From the NCBI GenBank assembly GCA_002483745.1, contig DLIM01000004.1:1-40809 (forward strand): DNA of 40,809 nt, in the 5' to 3' direction. Positions 22,375-31,054 of the stretch are shown in pieces. The first letter of the stretch is position 1; each line of letters opens with the position of its first letter. Made by a program: the position numbers and the translations under genes. Source of the stretch: Caryophanales bacterium UBA7642 (GTDB taxonomy: Bacteria > Bacillota_I > Bacilli_A > RFN20 > CAG-288). The notes beneath the pieces were generated by a model, which made no database searches, was not told the DNA's origin, and was given only the letters and a program-made list of their open reading frames with translations.

Positions 22375-24789
22375 ATGATTAATCTAAATTCTGATACTCA
22401 TTATCTTTTAATAGCTGACCAATGCTATCAAAAACTCTTACTTCAGTTTAAGAATAAACACCCTGAAGCTGACTTTAAGTTTTTAAGTCGGGAAGAGCTC
22501 ATTGACAGGCTTTCTTTTACCTATGGTAAAGATCCTATTCCTTATCTACTCACTAAAGGAGAACTTGATTATTCAAGACTTAAAAAATTTCTTAAGGTTC
22601 TTAGAGTAGCCGATTTATCAAAATCAAAGGAACTATTCCAAGTTAAAGCTGACTTAGATGAAAAGGGATATTTAGAGACTGATGATCTAGCCTCTTATGA
22701 ACTCCATAACAGCAGCATCCTTCTTTTTGAAGATGATGAAGACTTTGAATTAAAAAATCTTCTTGAAAGGAAAGGCTATTCGTATCGTTTGGTTCATTTT
22801 GGCGATCTTGATTTTCAAGTTACTTATAAAGGCCAGCCTAGCCTTTATCTTTTCTCCGATAAAATGATGCAGTTTATGTATATCTATAGTGATATCAGAA
22901 AGAAAATAATTATTGATAAGGTTGATCCTAAGAATATAACCCTTCTTTTAAACAATAGTGCCGATTATTACTATGCTTCCTTAATGGCTGATATTTTTAA
23001 AGTGAAGACTGATTTAAAAAGAGAACAGCCTCTTATATGTGATATTAAAGTTAAACAGATTCTCGAACAGTTCAAGAAGAGAGAACCGATTGTCTATAGC
23101 GCTGACTTAAAAGAAGACACTCCAGAATTCATCATCAAGAATATCATCGACACCTATCAGTTAGATAAGCTTCCTAATAGGAAATTTGCTTTCTTGAATC
23201 TCCAGGAGATCTTAAGTGCTTATACTATTTCCTTTCAGGATAACAGTGGAGGAATAAAGGGAAGCACTAGTTTTGATTTTAGCCCTGATTCTTTAATCTA
23301 TGTTACTAACTTTGAACATGATGTCTTCTATAAGACTTATGATGACACTAACATTTATACTGATGCAAAGCTTTCTCTTTTAGGTGTTAATCCTAGTTAT
23401 GTTTTAACTAAACTAGATCGAAGGAAGAAACTTAATTATCTTTCTTATCTGAATATATCTTTAGCTAGTAGAGTAAAACTTCATCTTGATGAAAAAATTT
23501 ATGAATCACAGTTTATTGATGAGATGAATTGGGACATTGTTAGTAAATCTATTAATGATACCGGCTCATATACAAGTGAAGCAAAAGCTTTATTATCAAG
23601 TAAAATCAAAGATGACATCTTTAGTTTACCTGATAATGAATATAAGGACTTTGATCATTCATATAAGACTATTACAGCTGAAATAAAGAAGCCTGATGAA
23701 TATTCCATTACCTCCTTAAATTCTTATTACACTTGTCCTTTCTTATATTATCTGCAGAACATCCTTAAGTTAGATAATAACGATCCTGACGATGACACAT
23801 ATGCTAGAGACTTCGGAAACTTCTGCCATCATATTTTTGAAAATATCTATGCTGCCGATTTTGATTTTGAAAAAGTCTTCCAAGAAGCCAGAAACGAATT
23901 CATTGAATCCCGGAAAAAGAATAATATTCCTACCACTAATAGAGAATTGATGTTTCTAGATATCTCTCATGACTGGTTAAATCAGTACACTCTTACCGCT
24001 AGACTCCAGTTTGTTGATTTATCAAAAGTAGAAGAAAAACACGAATATCCTATTAAGCTTATAGTCAAGTCTAATAAGACTAACAGCACTTATCATCTAA
24101 AAGGCCGTATTGATAAGCTCGTTTTTACATCTGGCTCATCCGATAAGAAGTATTACACCATTGTGGACTATAAGACTGGAAGTGAGAAATTCTCACTTCC
24201 TGAAGTCTTCTTAGGTGGCTCTTTGCAGCTCCCTTTATATGCTTTAGCATTAGAAGACAATAAGGAGAAGTATTCTCTAGTTGATCGTGACTTTGCCGGC
24301 TTTGGTATCCAGCATATCATCAAGAAGGGAACGATTAAGGATAGTAACGGAAGACTATCCGATAATGCTTTTAGAGGTGTCCTTAAAATCAGAGGTATTG
24401 GTTTAGCTTCTAAGGATTATTGCTCTGTTTTTGATAAGAGTATGATTAAAGTCAATGGAGATTTAAAAAAGAAAGGCGATTATCTCTATCCTGGTCAGAC
24501 CTTTTTAGATGAGAAATCAGAATTAGTTGATGGCTATACTTTTTCTAATTTAAAAAGCGATACTATTGAAGCCTGTTCTAACACTTTAGACAAAATAACT
24601 AGTCAGGATTTCTCGATTGCCCCAACTATCATTAAGAATAACGGTATATCTCAATGCTCGTATTGTTCCTTTAGGAATATCTGTTATCGTTCCATTGATG
24701 ATATTAAAGTCCTGATTGATCAGATCAATAAACATTTCTATTCTCCAACCAAAGATGATAAAGACGATGAAAGCGAGGACGAGGATTAA
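22375..24789 (+). CDS. addB: ATP-dependent nuclease subunit B (AddB/RexB type)
   Basis: One half of the AddAB (RexAB) helicase-nuclease that resects double-strand breaks for recombination. The C-terminal RecB-type nuclease is intact: GRIDKLVF and IVDYKTG with Asp598 and Lys600. Four cysteines that would hold the AddB [4Fe-4S] cluster are present at Cys454, Cys761, Cys764 and Cys770. At 804 residues it is much shorter than B. subtilis AddB (about 1,160), and the N-terminus has no Walker A motif, so ATP use by this subunit is doubtful, as in other short RexB-like proteins. AAAGGAAAG precedes the ATG, and a TAGAAT box lies at 22344-22349. The stop overlaps the addA ATG by one base (TAATG). Confidence 0.88.
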   Translation: MINLNSDTHYLLIADQCYQKLLLQFKNKHPEADFKFLSREELIDRLSFTYGKDPIPYLLTKGELDYSRLKKFLKVLRVADLSKSKELFQVKADLDEKGYLETDDLASYELHNSSILLFEDDEDFELKNLLERKGYSYRLVHFGDLDFQVTYKGQPSLYLFSDKMMQFMYIYSDIRKKIIIDKVDPKNITLLLNNSADYYYASLMADIFKVKTDLKREQPLICDIKVKQILEQFKKREPIVYSADLKEDTPEFIIKNIIDTYQLDKLPNRKFAFLNLQEILSAYTISFQDNSGGIKGSTSFDFSPDSLIYVTNFEHDVFYKTYDDTNIYTDAKLSLLGVNPSYVLTKLDRRKKLNYLSYLNISLASRVKLHLDEKIYESQFIDEMNWDIVSKSINDTGSYTSEAKALLSSKIKDDIFSLPDNEYKDFDHSYKTITAEIKKPDEYSITSLNSYYTCPFLYYLQNILKLDNNDPDDDTYARDFGNFCHHIFENIYAADFDFEKVFQEARNEFIESRKKNNIPTTNRELMFLDISHDWLNQYTLTARLQFVDLSKVEEKHEYPIKLIVKSNKTNSTYHLKGRIDKLVFTSGSSDKKYYTIVDYKTGSEKFSLPEVFLGGSLQLPLYALALEDNKEKYSLVDRDFAGFGIQHIIKKGTIKDSNGRLSDNAFRGVLKIRGIGLASKDYCSVFDKSMIKVNGDLKKKGDYLYPGQTFLDEKSELVDGYTFSNLKSDTIEACSNTLDKITSQDFSIAPTIIKNNGISQCSYCSFRNICYRSIDDIKVLIDQINKHFYSPTKDDKDDESEDED

Positions 24790-27700
24790 TGGGTTTCAAT
24801 TCACAGCAGCAAGAAGCTATTGATGCTAGCTATAAGACTAATGTCCTGATTTCAGCTGGAGCCGGAAGCGGGAAAACCAAGATTCTATCAACTAAGGTTT
24901 ATAAGCTAGTCCATGAAGATCATATTGATCCTTCTTCTTTATTGGTCTTAACTTTCACTAACAAGTCAGCTTTTGATATGAAGGAAAAGATCCTGGAACA
25001 GTTTGATAAGAATGATAGGGGCTCTTTAGATTCCGATAAGATACTTTCTAGCCATATTCAGACTTTTGATTCTTTCTCTCTTTATCTAGTTAAGAAGTAT
25101 TCAACTTATTTAGGAATACCGGATAACATCAATATTATGGATGAAAGTATTCTTGAGACTAAGAAAAATGAGATACTTGATGATATCTTCGATGAATACT
25201 ATATTAAAAATGATAAGCGATTCTTTAATACGTTGAAGAAATTTAATATTTGCGATGATAAAAAAACAAAAAATGTTATCCTTGATATAGATAAGAAATT
25301 TCAATCCCTGTTGCCTAGTGCTGTTAAAGATTTTACTGAAAACTATGATTCTAAATACTTAAGCGAAGACTTTCTGAATAAGGCTTATTCTGATTATCTT
25401 GAGAGCTATTATCAGATTATCAAAGAAAGGCTATCATTTATTCTTTTTGCTTATGGGAAAGATATTACTGATCCCGCTGCCATTTATAAAGATTTAGATA
25501 AAATAGATTTAAATACTTATTATCTTCATGGCGATTTTGAAGAGGAGACTTTAGAAAAGGTTTTAAATGAAATTAGGGATTTACTTAAGGTTCCTAAGGA
25601 TAAGTTTATTTCTTCGATTAAAGAAACCATTGAAGAGGATCTCTTTAATAGAAGGAAACCCAAAAAGTTTGAAGATCCCAAAGATAAAGAGGTTTATAAA
25701 GCTTTAGTTGGGGTCCTTGTAGATGATTTCAAATCAATCGAGTATGGTAAGGTTAATCCTAAAAATGACTTAACTAAAGCTGATGACTTTGAAACTCAAA
25801 AAAGAATCCTTCTTTCTTTTAAAGATGATATCAAGCTCCTCTTTACCATTGTTAATGAGTTGGATAAAAGGCTGATGGAATATAAGAAGAGTGTCGGTGG
25901 CTTTGCTTTCTCTGATATCTCTAGAATGGCCTTGTCTTTGCTTACCAATGATGATTTTAAAGTGGCTGGAGATGAAATCAAGAACCGTTATAAGTTCATT
26001 CTAGTAGATGAATATCAGGATACTAATGATTTCCAAGAGCTTTTCTTAAACAGTATCTCTGAAAAAGCGACTTTATTTTGTGTTGGCGATGCTAAGCAAT
26101 CCATTTATGGCTTTAGAAATTCCAACTGCCAGCTTTTCATCAATAGAAAAGAGAAGTATTGGGCAGATAACAATCCCGATAAAGAAAAAGTCATTGAGAT
26201 GAATACTAACTACCGATCCTTTAAGAAAGTGCTTGATGATATCAACTTAATTTTTTTAAATTACATGACTTCCAGTCATGGTGGCATTAGCTATGATGAA
26301 AAAGAAAGACTTCACTATGATAGTAAAGTTAATCTTTATAGTCCTGATAAGCTTTCTCCAACTGGAGAATATGGTATCAACCTTATAACTATTAAAGGAA
26401 TGGATAGTTCTTCTAAATCTGAGGGAGAAGAGGAATGCCAAGCTATCATCAATGATATCATTACTAAAATTAGAAACCATTATCAGGTCTTGGACAAGGA
26501 AAAGCACATTTTAAGAGACTGCACTTTCTCTGATTTTGCTATTCTGATCAGAAAGAAAAGAAACTTCACTCCTTATGAAGAGGCTTTTAACAAGGCCGGT
26601 ATTCCTCTTAACAACGATATTGAAAGCCATCTTTCTGATATTGATGCTATTTCCTTGTTACAGTCATTGATTGCTTTACTTTCTTTTGAAATGAAACTTA
26701 CTGATGAGAATGTTAGGCATCTGTTTATGTCGGTAGCTAGAAGTTACATCTATGGCTCTTTAGAGGGATATGATGATACTAAAATCTATAAAATCCTGTC
26801 TGATACTTCAAATAGTCTTCTCTATCATGACCCCATCATGGTAAAGATCAATGCCTTCATTAAAGAAAATCAAGGCAATAGTTTCTCAACTATCTTCCTT
26901 AATCTTCTAGATTCTTTTGGAGTGATTAAGAAACTAAATAGGGTCGGAGATATTGAAAACAATGTTGCTAAAATAGATTCTTTCTATAACTTGATTCTTT
27001 CTCAGGAGCAAGTCGGTGATGGACTGAAAGAATTTGTCACCCTCTTTAAGTCAATCAACAAATACAAAGTCGATATGACTTCTAAAACGGTCTTAGATAT
27101 AGAGAATGCTGTTGAACTGACGACAATTCATAAATCAAAAGGCTTAGAATATCCAATTGTTTATCTTCCTACTACTGATAATTGCTTATCAAAAGCCGGA
27201 AATAAGGATAAACCTGATTATGAGTTTTCTAAAGAATTAGGTATTCTCCTTCCTAATTATCAATTAGGTGAAAGTATTCATACCTTCCTTAATCAGTTAA
27301 ACAAAAACACTTCTGCTAGTTCAAACGAAGAAATAAATGAGAATGTCCGTCTTTTCTATGTAGCTTTGACTCGTGCTAAGGAATCTATTTATATAGTTGG
27401 AAATGCCAAGCCTAAAGAAGGCTTGATTGATATGGTAGAACATTCCTACCACTATAAGAAACTAGATAAAGAGTATTATTCTTCCTATATTCCTGCTTTA
27501 GAAGAAAATGATTTTTATAAGTCTTATCAGAAATGCCTTTCTCTTCAAAAGACCAGCTTTGAAAATCTCACCGAAATTGATGATCCTGAAAAGAAAGACT
27601 GGTTTGATATTAACGTCAATCAAAAGATTGAAGCTGATATTGACAGTGATTTAGATCAGCTTTCTTATCTGCTTTTTAAAAAGCAGTTAGAAAAGCTTGA

Positions 27701-28580
27701 TGGAACGGAAGAGGAAATCTATCAGGTTTTCCTGCATCATTATTTTGGGACCGAAAAGATTTCAACTAAGACGCTTTTAGAGGGCAAACAGTATCAAGAC
27801 AAACTTAATAGCCTTCATATTGATGCAAACGAGACCTCTTTAGAAAACTATCTTTCTAGATTCTCAGCCGCGCTAATCAATATTGATGAGACCTTCTTTT
27901 TGAGTCCTAGTGATATTAAGAATCTCGATGATCCTAAAATAAAAATAGCGAATATGTTTGTTGCTGATTTAGCTTATGTTATTGATAGAAAGCAAGATGA
28001 ATTAATTACGACTATTTATCAGTTCAATACTAAAGTGTTTTCTACCGATACTAAGATAGAACCTCTTAATCAACAAGATAACAAAAAATACAAATTCAAT
28101 ATTGATGACTCAGATATAACCTATCAAGTGAATGAAAAGAAACGAGCTTCGAAGTTCTCTATCAGCAACGATTCCTTAACTGTCAGGAAGAAGGACACCG
28201 GTCTTCTCTATCATCGTCTTTTAGAGCTAACCGATTTTAAGACTAAAGATACTTCTTTCATCAAAGACCTAAATGAAAGAAAAAATATCGATAAGGTATT
28301 AGCCTTACCGATATTTGCTGATTTAGCTAGTGCTAAAGTCTATCACGAATACGGATATTATGATCAGGAGCTTAAAACGACTGGCTTTATTGATTGCCTG
28401 ATTGTTAGAAAAGACCATATAGATATCATCGACTACAAGCTTAAGAATTTAACGGACGAGGCATATCAAGAACAGCTAGCTACTTATTCTCGGAATATTT
28501 CGGCTCTTTATCCTTCTCTTCCGGTTCATTGCTACTTGCTATCGATACTGGATGGTACTCTTCAGGAGATTCAAAAGTAA
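24789..28580 (+). CDS. addA: ATP-dependent helicase/nuclease subunit A (AddA/RexA)
   Basis: The UvrD-type motor and nuclease subunit of AddAB. Of 1,263 residues, the N-terminal helicase part shows the Q-motif FNSQQQEAI, Walker A SAGAGSGKT with Lys29, Walker B FILVDEYQDTN, GDAKQSIYGFRNSN and EMNTNYRS (motifs III-IV), then TTIHKSKGLEYPIVY and VRLFYVALTRAKE (motifs V-VI). The C-terminal nuclease carries GLLYHRLLEL, GFIDCLIV and IIDYKLKN, the last giving the catalytic Asp-x-Lys. Length matches AddA. It is coupled to addB through TAATG. Its last 101 bases overlap the end of the convergent membrane-protein gene, with no terminator between them. Confidence 0.95.
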   Translation: MGFNSQQQEAIDASYKTNVLISAGAGSGKTKILSTKVYKLVHEDHIDPSSLLVLTFTNKSAFDMKEKILEQFDKNDRGSLDSDKILSSHIQTFDSFSLYLVKKYSTYLGIPDNINIMDESILETKKNEILDDIFDEYYIKNDKRFFNTLKKFNICDDKKTKNVILDIDKKFQSLLPSAVKDFTENYDSKYLSEDFLNKAYSDYLESYYQIIKERLSFILFAYGKDITDPAAIYKDLDKIDLNTYYLHGDFEEETLEKVLNEIRDLLKVPKDKFISSIKETIEEDLFNRRKPKKFEDPKDKEVYKALVGVLVDDFKSIEYGKVNPKNDLTKADDFETQKRILLSFKDDIKLLFTIVNELDKRLMEYKKSVGGFAFSDISRMALSLLTNDDFKVAGDEIKNRYKFILVDEYQDTNDFQELFLNSISEKATLFCVGDAKQSIYGFRNSNCQLFINRKEKYWADNNPDKEKVIEMNTNYRSFKKVLDDINLIFLNYMTSSHGGISYDEKERLHYDSKVNLYSPDKLSPTGEYGINLITIKGMDSSSKSEGEEECQAIINDIITKIRNHYQVLDKEKHILRDCTFSDFAILIRKKRNFTPYEEAFNKAGIPLNNDIESHLSDIDAISLLQSLIALLSFEMKLTDENVRHLFMSVARSYIYGSLEGYDDTKIYKILSDTSNSLLYHDPIMVKINAFIKENQGNSFSTIFLNLLDSFGVIKKLNRVGDIENNVAKIDSFYNLILSQEQVGDGLKEFVTLFKSINKYKVDMTSKTVLDIENAVELTTIHKSKGLEYPIVYLPTTDNCLSKAGNKDKPDYEFSKELGILLPNYQLGESIHTFLNQLNKNTSASSNEEINENVRLFYVALTRAKESIYIVGNAKPKEGLIDMVEHSYHYKKLDKEYYSSYIPALEENDFYKSYQKCLSLQKTSFENLTEIDDPEKKDWFDINVNQKIEADIDSDLDQLSYLLFKKQLEKLDGTEEEIYQVFLHHYFGTEKISTKTLLEGKQYQDKLNSLHIDANETSLENYLSRFSAALINIDETFFLSPSDIKNLDDPKIKIANMFVADLAYVIDRKQDELITTIYQFNTKVFSTDTKIEPLNQQDNKKYKFNIDDSDITYQVNEKKRASKFSISNDSLTVRKKDTGLLYHRLLELTDFKTKDTSFIKDLNERKNIDKVLALPIFADLASAKVYHEYGYYDQELKTTGFIDCLIVRKDHIDIIDYKLKNLTDEAYQEQLATYSRNISALYPSLPVHCYLLSILDGTLQEIQK

Positions 28581-29187
28581 TTTCTTTGATTCTTAGACGG
28601 AAGGCTTCGGTCTTTACTTTAACTTCGCTTCTATCAATGAAGTAGATAGTTACTGCTTCCCAGATGAAGACCCAGGCAGCTATATCTAAGACTTCGCTGA
28701 TTATGCTTTGAGTCATTTCATTCATATTTAGGTTCTTGAAATAGAAGCTTAATAGGATGTTAGCTATCAGGAAAAAGAGACCAAATAATAGAAGGATGAA
28801 AGAAACGTTTCTTTTTCTTCTTAGAATCACTCTTGAATTGAAGAACTGAATATCTAGGTTATCAGCAAAGATATGATTGGCTTCTTCTATCGTATAGCCA
28901 TCGTAGTCTTTGATGACAAAAGCTAGTTTTATCTTATAGACATTAGGAATCATTGCTACAATTCCACTTAATTTATCCTTAAACTCTGAAGAAAAGAATC
29001 TGGCTTTGCCATTACCGATAGTCTGATCAAGCATATCTTCTAAATGGGTGTAATGAAATTCAATAGTGGCAGTTCCAGTTTTATCATCTAAGACAAAATA
29101 TTTATTAAGAATATCGTTTTGCTGAGCGAAGATTTTTCTTCCTAAGACATTCTTCTTTGTCTTCCTATCAGGCTCTTTAAGTTCCAT
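28480..29187 (-). CDS. Unknown two-helix membrane protein downstream of the ABC exporter
   Basis: I do not recognise this 235-residue protein. It has a soluble N-terminal part of about 125 residues, two membrane helices (about 128-150 and 164-185), and a charged C-terminal tail rich in Glu and Lys. AAGGAAG lies about eight bases before the ATG. It starts 25 bases after the ABC exporter pair on the same strand and is likely in the same transcript. The last 101 bases overlap the 3' end of addA in antisense; the stop could be later or earlier by drift, but the soluble domain and helices lie outside the overlap. It could be an accessory or regulator of the exporter; this is inference from position only. 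Confidence 0.7.
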   Translation of the reverse strand: MELKEPDRKTKKNVLGRKIFAQQNDILNKYFVLDDKTGTATIEFHYTHLEDMLDQTIGNGKARFFSSEFKDKLSGIVAMIPNVYKIKLAFVIKDYDGYTIEEANHIFADNLDIQFFNSRVILRRKRNVSFILLLFGLFFLIANILLSFYFKNLNMNEMTQSIISEVLDIAAWVFIWEAVTIYFIDRSEVKVKTEAFRLRIKEITFESPEEYHPVSIASSNEPEEKDKEPKYSENK

Positions 29188-29212
29188 AGTAGTGACTTCC
29201 TTTTTAGATATT

Positions 29213-31054
29213 TTATGCTAATTCCGTCTTACCTGTATACAAATTATAGTAAGGGCCTTTATTATTCAGCAATTCTGTCTGTGTTCCTCTTTCGATGATT
29301 TTACCATTATCAAGAACCATGATTTCATCGGCATCCCTGACCGTGCTTAAGCGGTGAGCAATCACAATGACTGTTCTTTCTTTCATCAGTTTCTTTAAGC
29401 CTTCATGGGTAAGCTGTTCACTTCTAGTATCAATATTAGAAGTAGCCTCATCCAAGATTAATACTGGAGGCTGATTTAAAGTGGCTCTAGTTAGACCTAA
29501 TAATTGTCTTTGACCCTCTGATAAGTTAGCGCCATCATCGTAAAGCATAGTCTTATAGCCGTTTGGCATTCTCTTAATGAAACTGTCAGCGTAACTGTTT
29601 TTGCTGGCTTCTATGATTTCTTCTTCGGTAGAATGCCTTCTGACATAGCGGATATTATCATCAATAGTTCCGGTAAAGAGATGAGTGTCCTGAGTCACCA
29701 TCGATAATGCTCTTCTTAGTGATTCTAGTTTCATATCATAGATATTAATTCCATCGTAAGTGATGCTGCCGGAATCAATCTTATAGAATCTAGTCAGTAA
29801 GGACATAATGGTTGTCTTTCCAGCTCCAGTTGATCCGACAAAAGCAATTTTTTCTCCTGGATGGACTTCAAAAGAAATATCTTTCAGTATCTGCCTTCCC
29901 TTAATGTAGCTAAAGTTGACATGACTAAAGACAATATCACCGTGGATAGGTTTATTTACAACAGTTCCATCTTTTTGAGGTATCACCCAGACATATCTGT
30001 CTTTAAAGACTTTGTCATGAGTGGAATCTATTTTCTTTAAGGTGACAGTTCCACTATCTTCTTCATTCTTCTCATCCAGGAAATGGAAGATTCTTTCAGC
30101 GCCGGCAAGGCCAGAAAGAATACTATTGATATGCATAGTCAGGTAGTTGAACGGCTGACAGGCAGTTCTGACAAAGACCAAATAGGAAGATAGTCCTCCG
30201 ATTCCGCTAGTCAAAAGCCCTTGAGTCAAGAAGATACAGCCAACGACTGAGGAAATAGCAAAGTTGAAGTAGCTCAGTGACACGTTAAAAGGAATAGAGA
30301 GCTGAGTATGATAGAAGGCATTTTCGCTAGCTATCTGCCATTTCTTGTTGGAATCTAAGAAACTATCCAAACTGGCCTGCTCATGATTGAAGGCTTTCTC
30401 GACTTTGATTCCTGAGATGTCCTCTTCAATCTTGGAGTTGAGTTCGGCTAAAGCATCCTGCTGCTGAGTAAAGTATTTCCGAGCGGCTTTGGAATTAAAG
30501 AACATAAAGAGGAACATGATGACTAAGAAGAAGATGACAATTAAAGACAGATAGACATTGATGAGGAAGAGACAAACAATGGTTCCGACTAATTTGGTTA
30601 GTGACAAGAAGATATTAGCTAAGGAATCGTTCATCATGATGATTAAGGTATCGACATCGTTGGTGAAGTAAGTCATGATGGAGCCATGGGTATGAGTATC
30701 AAAATAAGAGATAGGAAGTGACTGCATCTTATCAATTAAATCTTCTCTGATTTCAAAGAGGACTCTTTGAGTAAGCCGTACCATGCTTTGAGCATAGATG
30801 ATATTTGCTACTACTCCTGTTGCAAAGATAGTTAAAACAATCAGGCAGTATTTAACTAAGTTACTGCCATTATTGTAAGCTAAGTCATTGATGACATCCT
30901 TGGTATAGAAGTTACCTAGGACTGAAGCTAGACCGCAGATGACTACTAAGAAAATAATGAAGGCAAAGATAATCCTTCTCCCTTTGAAATAGGAGAATAG
31001 CCTTTTTATTGTAGGACCTAGTTGCTGTGGCTTACTGTGTGATAAGGTTTTCAT
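29213..31054 (-). CDS. Heterodimeric ABC exporter, consensus-site subunit
   Basis: The 613-residue half-transporter has six N-terminal membrane helices fused to an ATPase domain. Walker A reads GSTGAGKTT, Walker B VLILDEATSNID with the catalytic Glu, and the switch His is in IVIAHRLSTV, while the signature is the altered LSEGQ. That set is typical of the TM288/BmrD-like member of a heterodimeric multidrug or lipid exporter, whose LSEGQ faces the degenerate site of its partner. About 40 extra residues (around 330-370) join the membrane and ATPase domains. The ATG overlaps the stop of the partner gene by 4 bases. The substrate cannot be told. Confidence 0.92.
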   Translation of the reverse strand: MKTLSHSKPQQLGPTIKRLFSYFKGRRIIFAFIIFLVVICGLASVLGNFYTKDVINDLAYNNGSNLVKYCLIVLTIFATGVVANIIYAQSMVRLTQRVLFEIREDLIDKMQSLPISYFDTHTHGSIMTYFTNDVDTLIIMMNDSLANIFLSLTKLVGTIVCLFLINVYLSLIVIFFLVIMFLFMFFNSKAARKYFTQQQDALAELNSKIEEDISGIKVEKAFNHEQASLDSFLDSNKKWQIASENAFYHTQLSIPFNVSLSYFNFAISSVVGCIFLTQGLLTSGIGGLSSYLVFVRTACQPFNYLTMHINSILSGLAGAERIFHFLDEKNEEDSGTVTLKKIDSTHDKVFKDRYVWVIPQKDGTVVNKPIHGDIVFSHVNFSYIKGRQILKDISFEVHPGEKIAFVGSTGAGKTTIMSLLTRFYKIDSGSITYDGINIYDMKLESLRRALSMVTQDTHLFTGTIDDNIRYVRRHSTEEEIIEASKNSYADSFIKRMPNGYKTMLYDDGANLSEGQRQLLGLTRATLNQPPVLILDEATSNIDTRSEQLTHEGLKKLMKERTVIVIAHRLSTVRDADEIMVLDNGKIIERGTQTELLNNKGPYYNLYTGKTELA

